Part shown: piece after piece, positions 1 through 8,118 of the stretch | Numbering within the stretch: the stretch's first letter is position 1 | Layout of the letters: every line of letters starts with the position of its first letter | Assembly (NCBI RefSeq): GCF_003667575.1 | Contig: NZ_RCUY01000011.1 | Location: 280,344 to 344,343 of the forward strand | Origin: Mycetocola lacteus | GTDB taxonomy: Bacteria; Actinomycetota; Actinomycetes; Actinomycetales; Microbacteriaceae | DNA: 64,000 nt | Direction of reading: 5' to 3' | Position numbers and translations under genes: made by a program | Notes under the pieces: model-generated | Databases searched by the model: none | Seen by the model: only the letters and a program-made list of their open reading frames with translations | What the model was told of the DNA's origin: nothing

Positions 1-777
1 GTTCTGACGCTGCATCGGACGGCCGTAGGCGTCGAGCTTGGCCAGCGCGCTGGCCAAGGCGTCGGGATGCCGGGTGGTCATCGCACCGGTGGCGTCGGCC
101 AGGTACTCGCGCTGACGCGAGACGCTCAGCTGAATCAGGCTCGCCAGCAGCGGGGCGATCAGCATGGCGACCAGGCCGATGATCATGACCACCGGGTTGT
201 TGCCGCCGCCGTTGTTGTTATTGTCGTTGCGGCCACCACTCAGGCCACCCCAGAACGCCATCCGCATGAAGATGTCGGAGATGAATCCGATCACCACCAC
301 CAGGGCGAACACGATCATCGACACTCGAATGTCGTAGTTGCGCACGTGACCCAGCTCATGGGCCATGACGCCCTCCAGCTCGGCATCGGTCATGATCTCT
401 AGCAGCCCGGTGGTTGCGGCCACCGAGGCGTGCTGTGGATCACGGCCGGTCGCAAACGCGTTGGGGGCCGGGTCGTCGATCAGATACACATCCGGCATGG
501 GCGTACCCGTGGTGATCGCCAGGTTCTCCACGATCCGATACAGCCGCGGCTCATCGGCCAGGGTGATCTGTCGACCACCGCTGATCGTGAGGGCCTGGCG
601 CGAACCCATGAAGTACTGGAAGATCGCAAACACGGCCCCGCCCACCAGTATCCCGATGGTGATGGAAGGACTGTTGTTCAGATACCCGACCAGCCATCCC
701 AGCGCGCCGATGATCAAGATAAACAGGATCATGATGATGACCGTGTTGATCTTGTTTTCGCGTATAGCTCGATACAT
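1..777 (-). CDS. htpX: HtpX-like M48 zinc metalloprotease, C-terminal end cut by window edge
   Basis: Membrane-bound zinc protease of the HtpX/M48B family, which degrades damaged or misfolded membrane proteins. The 259 visible residues start at the ATG at 777. Two hydrophobic helices lie at about residues 14-32 and 41-56. The zinc-binding motif HELGH is at residues 140-144, and the second part of the site, REYLAD, is at 223-228. Two further hydrophobic segments lie between them, separated by an Asn/Gly-rich loop (about 183-194). The open frame is intact up to base 1, so the gene continues to the left. It lies 15 bases after the lemA stop in the same frame, which suggests co-transcription; the lemA-htpX pairing is common in actinobacteria. 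No strong ribosome binding site is visible. Confidence 0.93.
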   Translation of the reverse strand, partial: MYRAIRENKINTVIIMILFILIIGALGWLVGYLNNSPSITIGILVGGAVFAIFQYFMGSRQALTISGGRQITLADEPRLYRIVENLAITTGTPMPDVYLIDDPAPNAFATGRDPQHASVAATTGLLEIMTDAELEGVMAHELGHVRNYDIRVSMIVFALVVVIGFISDIFMRMAFWGGLSGGRNDNNNNGGGNNPVVMIIGLVAMLIAPLLASLIQLSVSRQREYLADATGAMTTRHPDALASALAKLDAYGRPMQRQN

Positions 778-792
778 GTATTGCGGGGAAAA

Positions 793-1377
793 CTAGAACT
801 GAATGCGCGGCGGCTCGGCGATGGCCGCGGCGTCGGCAACCTCGAAGAACTCACGCTCGGTGAAGCCCAGGTTGCGCGCAAACATGTTGTTCGGGAACAC
901 CTGAATCTTGGTGTTGAGCTCGCGCACACCGCCGTTGTAGAAGCGGCGCGAAGCCTGCACCTTATTCTCGGTGTCTACCAGCTCACCCTGGAGCTGGAGG
1001 AAGTTCTGGTTGGCCTGCAGCTGCGGATACGCCTCGGCCACTGCAAACACGGACTTCAGTGCCGACTGCAGGTGGTTCTCGGCGGCGGAGGCCTCGGCCG
1101 GCCCCTGAGCACTCAGGGTCTCCGAACGAGCACGGGTGACCGCCTCAAACACACTCTTCTCGTGCGCGGCATAACCCTTAACGGTCTCAATCAGGTTCGG
1201 AATCAGGTCCGCACGGCGCTTGAGCTGCACGGTGATGTCGCTCCAGGCCTCGTCAACACGGACCTTGAGTGCCACCAGCGAGTTGTAGGTTGCCCAGAGG
1301 TAGATGCCGATCACGACGATAAGCGCGACCACGATCAGGACGGGAATAAGCCAAGATGGCACGGTGGGACCTTCCAA
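793..1377 (-). CDS. lemA: LemA family membrane protein
   Basis: A 194-residue LemA-family protein. One N-terminal transmembrane helix (about residues 8-28) is followed by the typical helical domain. It contains the conserved stretches NSLVALKVRVDEAWSDI and KRRADLIPNLIETVKGYA near residues 32-68, and FNNMFA-like FPNNMFA near residue 162. LemA proteins are cell-surface or membrane helical-bundle proteins of unclear biochemical role that are often encoded beside M48 proteases, as here with htpX immediately downstream. The length is normal for the family. The start is the first ATG of the frame; a valine codon a few residues later cannot be excluded. Confidence 0.92.
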   Translation of the reverse strand: MEGPTVPSWLIPVLIVVALIVVIGIYLWATYNSLVALKVRVDEAWSDITVQLKRRADLIPNLIETVKGYAAHEKSVFEAVTRARSETLSAQGPAEASAAENHLQSALKSVFAVAEAYPQLQANQNFLQLQGELVDTENKVQASRRFYNGGVRELNTKIQVFPNNMFARNLGFTEREFFEVADAAAIAEPPRIQF

Positions 1378-1386
1378 AGTTTGAAT

Positions 1387-1405
1387 GATATTCGTACTGA
1401 ATATC
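1387..1405. promoter_or_regulatory. Inverted repeat upstream of lemA-htpX
   Basis: GATATTC (1387-1393) and GAATATC (1399-1405) form a perfect 7-bp inverted repeat around a 5-base spacer, 10 bases upstream of the lemA start. Position and symmetry suggest an operator for the lemA-htpX operon. It does not match the HspR-associated HAIR box or CIRCE. No regulator is assigned. Confidence 0.4.
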
Positions 1406-1532
1406 CAGTGTACGCGTCCGGGTCATTTTCGGCGCCCACTCGTCACCACCCGGCACTCAATTCGCAGGAATGTGTGGGTGGATGTCGGAAATCTTTGACA
1501 AAGCCCGCATTTGCGCATGGAATAGAGACACC

Positions 1533-3680
1533 GTGCATTCCGTTCCGAGGAAGTTCCCCGTCCCGGTTGCTGCTGTGCTCTGCCTGGCCGCGATCGCGTT
1601 GAGCGTGCTCGTGAGCGCCCAGATTCCCGCGTCTGCCGAGCCCTCACAGCCCGCCTCGGGTTCGTCGACGAGTGCCCCTTCAAGCCCCGATCCCTCCGTT
1701 CGGCCCACCATTTCGGCACCCGCCGCCGGCGATGTGATCGGCCGCGCGAGCACCACGGTCCGAGGAACGGCGGCTCCCGGAGCCTCGCTGACGGTCCTGG
1801 CCGACGGAAAATCGGTCTGCACCACCAATGCCGGCACCGACGGAACCTACACCTGTCAGTTGACGGGCCTCACCACCTCCCCGTCGGTGACCCTGGTCAC
1901 CCGCGACAATGGTGCAAGCTCGGGGGCTCCCGATTCGGCCTCGGTGGTATTTGCCGTGGTCACCCCACCCACCATTTCCAGCGATTCGGGTTCGGCCAAG
2001 GTCGGCTTGGTTCAGGGCACCGGATATCCGGGAGCCACGGTCAAACTCACGGTCACTGGTGTCGGTGCCTGGGACGTGCAGGTGGCCCAGTCTGGACGCT
2101 GGGCACAGTCGCTGCCGCTCCAACTGCACGGCACCTATTCGATGAGCGCAACCCAGCGCACCTCCTTTAGCGGAGCAACGTCATCGGATCCCAGCCCCAC
2201 GGTCTCGCTCGTGGTGGACACCACCCCACCGCCCGCTCCCACGATCACCTCACCCGCGGCGGGCAGCGCGCTCACCTCCCGCACCACGTTTGCCGGAGGC
2301 GGAGAGTCCGGCGCGACGGTGACCGTGTATGCCGTTCCCGATGCCGGCGGCGACGCGGTGCTGTGTTCGGCCCCCGTGACCGCCAGCCACTGGAGCTGCG
2401 TGGCCGAGGTCCCCGCCAGCGGACCGGCAACCCTGATCGCCTATCAAACCGATGCCTCGGGGAACCCCGGAGACACCAGCACCCCGATTCGAATCGTCTT
2501 TGGTGCAAACCCCGGTGGCACCATTCCCCCGCCTCCGACAGCACCGGGAACCGGTCAGGATCCAGGCCGGGGCCAGGGCACCACTCCAGAGCCCGGTCAT
2601 TCGGCGACTCCGCCGGCGACCCCTACCCCGAGCGATCCCCCCGGTTCCGCCGCTCCCTCACTGCCACCCAGCGGCGGCGGCGAGGCGGGCCCGGCAACCC
2701 CGGTGCGTCCCTGGGACTGGGACGCCCGCTCGGCATTCACCCACGCGGTAGCACCGGTTCTCGGGCCCACGGCCGCCTCCGGATGGATCGGCGCGTTCCT
2801 CCTGGCCCTTGCGGTGATCGCGCTGGTTCTGATCCCCGCCCGCTTCCTCGCCGGGGGCTTCCGCTCCCGCGGACCGCTCCGGTTCACCGGGCGAAACCGG
2901 GAACGCCCGGAACCCGAGGATCCCGACGGGGCGCTCTCGGTGCGTCATCCCATCCTCGCCGGTGCCGTCCTGGTTCTGCTGCTGGGACTCGTGGTGGTAT
3001 TTGCGATGCCTCTGCGCCAGGACGCCGCCCAGCTGCGCCTGTTTGGTGCCGCGGTGATCGCGCTGATCTTTGTGAATACGGCCGCCTCGATCCTGCCGGT
3101 CCTGCTGAGCACCCGGCGATTTGGCGGTACCGCGACGGTGACCGTTGCCCCACGCTACCTGGGCGCGGCAATCGCCGCCTCGGTGGTGTCGCGGATGCTC
3201 GGCATGGAACCCGCACTGGTATTTGGCATCGCATTCGCGGTGACCCTGGTTCCCGAGGCTGCCCGTGCCCAGCGCGCGGGGGCCGCGGCGCTGCGTGTAT
3301 TCAGCGTGTTTGGGTTGGGGATTGCCGGGTGGATCGCGTCCAGCCTGCTCGGCTCCCCCACCGGTATCGCCGGGTCCTTCCTCGCCGAGGTTGCCAATGT
3401 CACGGCGATGGCGGGTATCGGGTCGGCGGCCATCCTCCTGATTCCCCTCGGACAGACCAGCGGCCGCGCGATCCTGGCCCTGGGACCCTGGCGCTGGCTT
3501 GCCTCGGCCCTGCCCGTCTACACCACGCTGTTCGCGCTGCTGTGGCCGGCGTTTGGCCACCTGCACTCCCCCGATATCATCCCGGCAGCGCTCATACTGG
3601 GGCTGCTCTTTGGCGGGATCGGACTCGGTGCCTACCTGTGGCGAACCTCGCTACGCTCACTCTTTATCTCCTCACGCTAG
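1533..3680 (+). CDS. Secreted/membrane protein with Ig-like repeats and a C-terminal multi-helix domain
   Basis: I place the start at the GTG at 1533 (715 residues), because a typical signal segment follows directly: basic residues, a hydrophobic core VAAVLCLAAIALSVLVSA, then an Ala/Pro/Ser-rich mature start. The open frame extends upstream to 1470, but those residues look non-coding. After the signal come three bacterial Ig-like modules of about 90 residues with recurring cues (PAAGD.I.., GTAAPGASLTV, DGTYTCQL; then GYPGATVKLTV; then SPAAGSALTSR and SGATVTVYA). A Pro/Thr/Ser/Gly-rich linker follows (about residues 325-395), then about eight hydrophobic helices to the C-terminus. The modules probably sit outside the membrane. 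I know of no function. The fusion of export-type repeats with a polytopic C-terminal domain is uncommon. Confidence 0.8.
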   Translation: MHSVPRKFPVPVAAVLCLAAIALSVLVSAQIPASAEPSQPASGSSTSAPSSPDPSVRPTISAPAAGDVIGRASTTVRGTAAPGASLTVLADGKSVCTTNAGTDGTYTCQLTGLTTSPSVTLVTRDNGASSGAPDSASVVFAVVTPPTISSDSGSAKVGLVQGTGYPGATVKLTVTGVGAWDVQVAQSGRWAQSLPLQLHGTYSMSATQRTSFSGATSSDPSPTVSLVVDTTPPPAPTITSPAAGSALTSRTTFAGGGESGATVTVYAVPDAGGDAVLCSAPVTASHWSCVAEVPASGPATLIAYQTDASGNPGDTSTPIRIVFGANPGGTIPPPPTAPGTGQDPGRGQGTTPEPGHSATPPATPTPSDPPGSAAPSLPPSGGGEAGPATPVRPWDWDARSAFTHAVAPVLGPTAASGWIGAFLLALAVIALVLIPARFLAGGFRSRGPLRFTGRNRERPEPEDPDGALSVRHPILAGAVLVLLLGLVVVFAMPLRQDAAQLRLFGAAVIALIFVNTAASILPVLLSTRRFGGTATVTVAPRYLGAAIAASVVSRMLGMEPALVFGIAFAVTLVPEAARAQRAGAAALRVFSVFGLGIAGWIASSLLGSPTGIAGSFLAEVANVTAMAGIGSAAILLIPLGQTSGRAILALGPWRWLASALPVYTTLFALLWPAFGHLHSPDIIPAALILGLLFGGIGLGAYLWRTSLRSLFISSR

Positions 3681-3725
3681 GCCCGCCTGGGCCCCGAGGT
3701 CGGTGGCTCGGTCCACAATAGAGGT

Positions 3726-5417
3726 ATGCCCCTCGTTCTCACCGGTTCCCCACACGGCCTCACCGTGCTCCACGAGGTGGACGAGGCAGGCACCGTGCTG
3801 TCCGAACCGGTCGAACTGCGCGGAACCGAGAACATCCTCCGAGCTATCAGCGAGGCCGAGGCGGCCCATCCACGCTGGGTCTGGTCGGGCACCAACGACT
3901 GGTATCCGTGGCTGTTGGAGCACAACCTGCGCATCGAACGCTGTGTGGATCTGCGCCTGGGACACGCGCTGCTCCGCCTCACCTCGGCTCTCCCCGCGGG
4001 TGAGTACCCGAGCGCGCCGGACAGCCCCTGGACGCATGAGCCCTTCCCCAGCGGCGCACCGGTAGAGCAGGGGCTGACTCTGTTTGACGAGGTGGACCGG
4101 GCAGACACCGTGGACGCCAACGAGGTTCTGGCCGAGTTTGCCCGTCAGCGCGCGGCCGTCTCCCGAGCCGTCGAACGGGATCAGATCGCCGGGGGAAAGC
4201 TGCGTCTGCTGCTCGCCGCCGAGTCCTCGGGAGCGCTGGTCGCCGCCGAGATTCACCACTTCGGACTGCCGTGGAGCCGGGAGGAACACGATCGGATTCT
4301 GACCGAGGCGCTGGGTGATCGGCCGCGCTTTGGTGGTCGGCCCGCAAAGCTGGCCGCCCTCGCCGACACCATCCGGGAGCTCCTTGACGCCCCCGATCTC
4401 AATCCCGATTCCCCACCCGAACTGCTGCGGGCCCTCGCCCGGGCGGGTATTTCGGTGCCCAGCACGAGCAAGTGGGTGCTGCGGGAGATTAAGCATCCGG
4501 TGGTGGAACCGCTGCTGCGCTATAAGTCCCTTTCCCGGCTGCTCAGCGCCAACGGCTGGGTGTGGCTCGACACCTGGGTTCCCGAGGACCGCTATCGCCC
4601 CGAATATGTGGTGGCCGGCACCGCGACCGGCCGCTGGGCCACCAACGGTGGCGGGGCGATGCAGCTGCCCGCGCAGATTCGCGCGGCGGTTCGAGCCGAT
4701 CCCGGACACCTGCTCGTGGTGGCCGATGCGGCGCAGCTGGAACCCCGGATCATCGCCGGGATGTCTCGTGACACCGCAATGGCGTCGGCGGGCGCCGGCA
4801 AGGATCTCTATCAGGGCCTCGCCGACGCGGGCGTGGTTCCCGGACGGGCCGAGGCGAAGCTCGCGATGCTCGGAGCGCTCTACGGTGCCACCAGCGGCGA
4901 GAGCGGTGCCCTGATGCCCCGGCTCAAGCGCGCGTTCCCGCAGGCCATCGCCGCCGTGGAAAACGCCGCCCGCGAGGGTGAGCGGGGCCGCTCGGTGAAC
5001 ACCTGGCTGGGCCGTGGTGCCCCGCTGCCGGATGCCGGTTGGTTTGAGTTCCAGCGTGCTTCGGGCCAGGTCGATGCGACCGATGCGATGCGCCGCCGCG
5101 CGGGCACCATGGCCCGGGACTGGGGTCGCTTCAGCCGCAACTTCATCGCCCAGGGTACGGCCGCCGAATGGGCCCTGTGCTGGATGGCGGGGCTGCGTCA
5201 GCGGCTGGCCGTGCTCGGGACCCCGGGCGATCGTCCCCACCTCGTGTACTTCCTCCACGATGAGGTGGTGGTGCACGCTCCGGCAGAGGCCGCGGACGAG
5301 ACCGCCACGGCCATTCGCGAGGCTGCCGCCGAAGCCGGAAGGCTCCTCTTCGGGACGTTCCCGATCGATTTCCCGCTGAGCGTCGCGATCGTTGAGCGCT
5401 ATTCCGAAGCCAAATAA
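3726..5417 (+). CDS. Polymerase-I-like bifunctional 3'-5' exonuclease/DNA polymerase without 5' nuclease
   Basis: A 563-residue family-A DNA polymerase. Polymerase landmarks: TGRWATNGGGAMQLP at about 301-315 (equivalent of the TGR...NLQNIP stretch of Pol I), motif A VVADAAQLEPRI at 331-342, a motif-B-like EAKLAMLGALYGA at 376-388, and motif C HDEVVV at 511-516. The N-terminal 200 residues correspond to the exonuclease-like domain, but I cannot see a clear DxE metal site, so proofreading may be lost. There is no N-terminal flap-nuclease domain. Shorter relatives of this kind are annotated in many actinobacteria in addition to full-length polA. The gene stands 45 bases after the preceding gene and is followed by its own terminator. 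Confidence 0.9.
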   Translation: MPLVLTGSPHGLTVLHEVDEAGTVLSEPVELRGTENILRAISEAEAAHPRWVWSGTNDWYPWLLEHNLRIERCVDLRLGHALLRLTSALPAGEYPSAPDSPWTHEPFPSGAPVEQGLTLFDEVDRADTVDANEVLAEFARQRAAVSRAVERDQIAGGKLRLLLAAESSGALVAAEIHHFGLPWSREEHDRILTEALGDRPRFGGRPAKLAALADTIRELLDAPDLNPDSPPELLRALARAGISVPSTSKWVLREIKHPVVEPLLRYKSLSRLLSANGWVWLDTWVPEDRYRPEYVVAGTATGRWATNGGGAMQLPAQIRAAVRADPGHLLVVADAAQLEPRIIAGMSRDTAMASAGAGKDLYQGLADAGVVPGRAEAKLAMLGALYGATSGESGALMPRLKRAFPQAIAAVENAAREGERGRSVNTWLGRGAPLPDAGWFEFQRASGQVDATDAMRRRAGTMARDWGRFSRNFIAQGTAAEWALCWMAGLRQRLAVLGTPGDRPHLVYFLHDEVVVHAPAEAADETATAIREAAAEAGRLLFGTFPIDFPLSVAIVERYSEAK

Positions 5418-5422
5418 CACAG

Positions 5423-5452
5423 CACCGGCCGGGCAGCGAAGCCCGGCCGGTG
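5423..5452 (+). terminator. Hairpin terminator after the polymerase gene
   Basis: CACCGGCCGGGC (5423-5434) and GCCCGGCCGGTG (5441-5452) form a perfect 12-bp stem with a 6-base loop, beginning 5 bases after the stop codon. No T-run follows, as is usual in high-GC actinobacteria. Confidence 0.7.
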
Positions 5453-5588
5453 TGGACGTGGACGGCCCGCGATCGGGAATGCCCGATCGGAGCCTAGTGG
5501 TGATGCCCGAAGCGCTTGCACCCTCCGAACATGCCCCCACGCTACGGAGCGCGTCTGAACCCCACCTATGCCGTGGCTGAACAATGCG

Positions 5589-6428
5589 TTAACGCACCCT
5601 CATGCCCGCCTGGGAGCGCACAAAGTCCGGAACCTCGCGGCGCACCTCGGCTGAGGGAACGGTGCTGGTGTGATCGGCGTGAGGAAGCGCGATCAGCCGT
5701 GCGTCGGGCAGAGCCGCCGCCAGGGCACGAGCGGGCCCAATCGGAACCGTTCGATCCCGCTCTCCGTGCACAATCAGTGTGGGCATCGTGATCTGGGCCG
5801 GATCGGGTGCCACAAACTCCGCCGCATATCGGGTGTCGCTCTCGGTCCCGCGAATCCGCGGCGCATAGGGAAAGCTGGAGGCGGTGATGGTGCGCACCAC
5901 CGCGCGCGCATCCCACCCCTCGGCATCGGGTCCGGGAATCCCCCGGGCCAGGATCCGCTGGATCGGCTTTGTAGTCGCCGCCCGCGCGATACCGCGTCGG
6001 GTCAGGAGGAACCGAGCGCCCGGCGGCATCGAAATGTCCTGGGCGGCCACCAGAGCCTCGATGAGCACCAGCGCACTGACACGGTCGGGCAGATTGGCGG
6101 CGGCCCAGAGCGCGGCCATACCGCCCCCGGAGATTCCGGCTACCGCGGCCGTGTGCAGGTTGAGCGCATCCATCACCGGTCCCAGGAGGAGACCCTGGCG
6201 GCGTGGACCCGGCGCCAGCTCCAACGGTGTGCGCAGATAGCCGGGACGAGAGATTGCGATCACGCGCACCCCGGCGTCGGTTCCGATGGTCTCGGCGAGA
6301 GACAAACCCTGATCAAAACCGCCCGGTGTTCCGTGCAGGACGATCAGCGGAACCCCGCTCCCGCGCTCGGCGTATTCCACCGGGCCGGCCGAGGTTTCCA
6401 GGATGCGTGAGGACTGTGACGCCGACAT
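5589..6428 (-). CDS. Alpha/beta-fold hydrolase
   Basis: A 279-residue alpha/beta hydrolase of unknown substrate. The oxyanion-loop motif LHGTPGG is at about 31-37, the nucleophile elbow GISGGG places Ser at residue 100, the acid is probably Asp in HGERDRTVP, and the base is His in PHADHTS near the C-terminus. The start is the ATG at 6428, preceded by a GAAGAA ribosome binding site; the frame is open for 16 more codons upstream, but these lack family similarity. It is transcribed alone, convergent with the polymerase gene and divergent from the DUF5684 gene. Confidence 0.88.
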   Translation of the reverse strand: MSASQSSRILETSAGPVEYAERGSGVPLIVLHGTPGGFDQGLSLAETIGTDAGVRVIAISRPGYLRTPLELAPGPRRQGLLLGPVMDALNLHTAAVAGISGGGMAALWAAANLPDRVSALVLIEALVAAQDISMPPGARFLLTRRGIARAATTKPIQRILARGIPGPDAEGWDARAVVRTITASSFPYAPRIRGTESDTRYAAEFVAPDPAQITMPTLIVHGERDRTVPIGPARALAAALPDARLIALPHADHTSTVPSAEVRREVPDFVRSQAGMRVR

Positions 6429-6645
6429 GATTCTTCTTTTCCGGCGTCGATCCGTGGCGCCACTCAGGAAGAGCATATCCCCGTTATCCGGAACAGGCTG
6501 AGTGTGATCTGTGACTTACCTATGGAAGACCGGTGGAGGTTAGACCCACACTTTGTGGCCGTGCCTCTCGCGAGATTACCCATACACGCACTATCGTTAT
6601 CCTCGCCGCTCATTCGGGGCGGCACGAATCGTTGAAAGGTTTTGT

Positions 6646-7050
6646 GTGTTCTCTCACCTCTCGCTCCTCCCCGCGGAAATCAACACCGACGTGCAGGACG
6701 GTCTGAACCAGATCACCACCACGACCGGTACCGGCGGATTCATCTTCTACGTCATCTCGGTCATCGGTCTGTGGGCCGTGTTTAGCAAGGCTGGACGCCC
6801 GGGTATCCTGGCGATCATCCCGATCGTCAACGTCATCATCACCCTGCGCATCGTTGGTCGCAGCGGATGGCTGGTGCTGCTGTACCTCATCCCGATCGTC
6901 AACATCGTGATGGCCATCATCGTGGCCTTCGATCTGGGCCGGAAGTTCGGTAAGGGCGGGGCGTTCTCGTTCTTCCTGCTGTTCCTGTTCCCGTTCATCG
7001 GCTACCTGATCCTCGGTTTCGGCCAGGCACGTTACACCCAGAACGCCTAA
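6646..7050 (+). CDS. DUF5684-type small membrane protein
   Basis: I choose the GTG at 6646, 6 bases after an AAAGG ribosome binding site, giving 134 residues. The protein has three to four hydrophobic helices (TGGFIFYVISVIGLWAVF, ILAIIPIVNVII, WLVLLYLIPIVNIVMAII, FFLLFLFPFIGYLIL). The repeated IIPIVNV / LIPIVNI turns and the short GRKFGKG loop resemble DUF5684 proteins, which occur alone or next to signal peptidases. Function unknown. A strong hairpin separates it from the downstream SPFH gene. Confidence 0.78.
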   Translation: MFSHLSLLPAEINTDVQDGLNQITTTTGTGGFIFYVISVIGLWAVFSKAGRPGILAIIPIVNVIITLRIVGRSGWLVLLYLIPIVNIVMAIIVAFDLGRKFGKGGAFSFFLLFLFPFIGYLILGFGQARYTQNA

Positions 7051-7060
7051 GCTCCATTTG

Positions 7061-7094
7061 CGTGAGGCCGGGGCCGAATGGTCCCGGCCTCACG
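7061..7094 (+). terminator. Hairpin terminator after the DUF5684 gene
   Basis: CGTGAGGCCGGG (7061-7072) pairs perfectly with CCCGGCCTCACG (7083-7094) around a 10-base loop. It is 11 bases after the DUF5684 stop and has no T-run. Confidence 0.7.
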
Positions 7095-7164
7095 TCGTGT
7101 GTACCCTTCCTTCGTTCCTGATCGGTCGCAGTTCCGACCGCTAATCAACCCAGAAAGTCACCCG

Positions 7165-8070
7165 ATGTTTGTTGTTGCCCTGCTCTTTTTGGTGGTGGCT
7201 ATCGTGGCCGCCATCGTCTTATTTGCCACCCCGAATCGTCGGTCCCTCGCTCTGGGAGTGACCGGAATCGCCGGTGTCCTGGGCGTGGGCATGCTATTTT
7301 TCACATCGTTTTATACCAACGATGAGGGGCAGGCCAAGGTCATCCGTTCCTTCACCGGAGAGGTGCAGGGGCAGGTCACCGAGGCTGGTGCCGGGTTCCA
7401 TGCCCCTTGGCAGGACACCATCTCCTACGACATTCGCAATCAGCAGGTGGTTTTTGCCGGCACCGAGAACGATGAGGTGGACCTGCAGGGCTCCCAGGTG
7501 ACGGTACAGGACCGCGAGGGCGTCTCGGCGAATATCGACATCAGCGTGCGTTATTCGATTAAGCCCGATGCCGTAAGCGCAGTTTATAAGCAGTACGGCA
7601 GCCAGGAGAACTTCATCTCCAAGTTCATCGTCAACGATATCCGGGCCGGCGTACGCACCGTCCCCACCGCCTATGGCACCCTGGACCTGCTGAACTCCCG
7701 TGCCAAGGTTGAGAAGGAAATCACCGACTATCTGGAGCAGCGCTGGACGTCCAAGGGTGTGCTGGTGGACTCGGTCTCACTGCAGGAGATTCGCTACCCC
7801 GAGGACGTGCAGAAGCGCTTTGCCGATGCCCAAAACGCCCGCACCGAGGTCGAAAAGGCCAAGGCGGAGCTGGAGGCAACCGAAGTGTCGGCCAAGCAGA
7901 AGATCGTGCAGGCCGAGGCCGAGTCGGAGGCGAACCGCAAACTCGCCGAATCGCTGACCGACCCGGTGCTCAAGCAGCGCTACCTGGACACCCTCAAGGA
8001 GCTCGGTAAGGGTGGCAACCTGGTGGTAGTCCCCGACGGGTTCAACGGTCTGGTGAACGTCAGCAAATAG
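7165..8070 (+). CDS. SPFH/band 7 (prohibitin-like) membrane protein
   Basis: The ATG at 7165, preceded by AGAAAG, gives 301 residues. Two N-terminal hydrophobic segments (about 2-20 and 28-46) are followed by the SPFH domain with family cues: TEAGAGFHAPWQD, VQDREGVSANIDISVRYSI, IRAGVRTVPTAYG and LDLLNSR. A charged coiled-coil follows (ADAQNARTEVEKAKAELEATE through KQKIVQAEAESEANRK). Such proteins oligomerise on the inner membrane leaflet and scaffold lipid domains or proteases. No protease gene adjoins it, although htpX is 6 kb away. It shares a bidirectional terminator with the convergent ankyrin gene. Confidence 0.9.
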   Translation: MFVVALLFLVVAIVAAIVLFATPNRRSLALGVTGIAGVLGVGMLFFTSFYTNDEGQAKVIRSFTGEVQGQVTEAGAGFHAPWQDTISYDIRNQQVVFAGTENDEVDLQGSQVTVQDREGVSANIDISVRYSIKPDAVSAVYKQYGSQENFISKFIVNDIRAGVRTVPTAYGTLDLLNSRAKVEKEITDYLEQRWTSKGVLVDSVSLQEIRYPEDVQKRFADAQNARTEVEKAKAELEATEVSAKQKIVQAEAESEANRKLAESLTDPVLKQRYLDTLKELGKGGNLVVVPDGFNGLVNVSK

Positions 8071-8083
8071 TGTGCTCGCACCG

Positions 8084-8117
8084 AAAATCCCCCGCACCAA
8101 CCGGTGCGGGGGATTTT
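8084..8117. terminator. Bidirectional Rho-independent terminator
   Basis: AAAATCCCCCGCACC (8084-8098) pairs perfectly with GGTGCGGGGGATTTT (8103-8117) over a 4-base loop. A/T ends on both sides serve the converging SPFH and ankyrin genes. Confidence 0.9.
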
Positions 8118-8118
8118 G

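Noticed and set aside
1387-1405. HAIR (HspR) operator upstream of lemA-htpX
   Set aside because: The half-sites GATATTC/GAATATC do not match the CTTGAGT/ACTCAAG consensus.
3672-5540. A 622-codon open frame on the minus strand opposite the polymerase gene
   Set aside because: It mirrors the codon pattern of the plus-strand gene, is rich in Gly/Arg/Pro/His without domain motifs, and the plus strand carries clear polymerase motifs.
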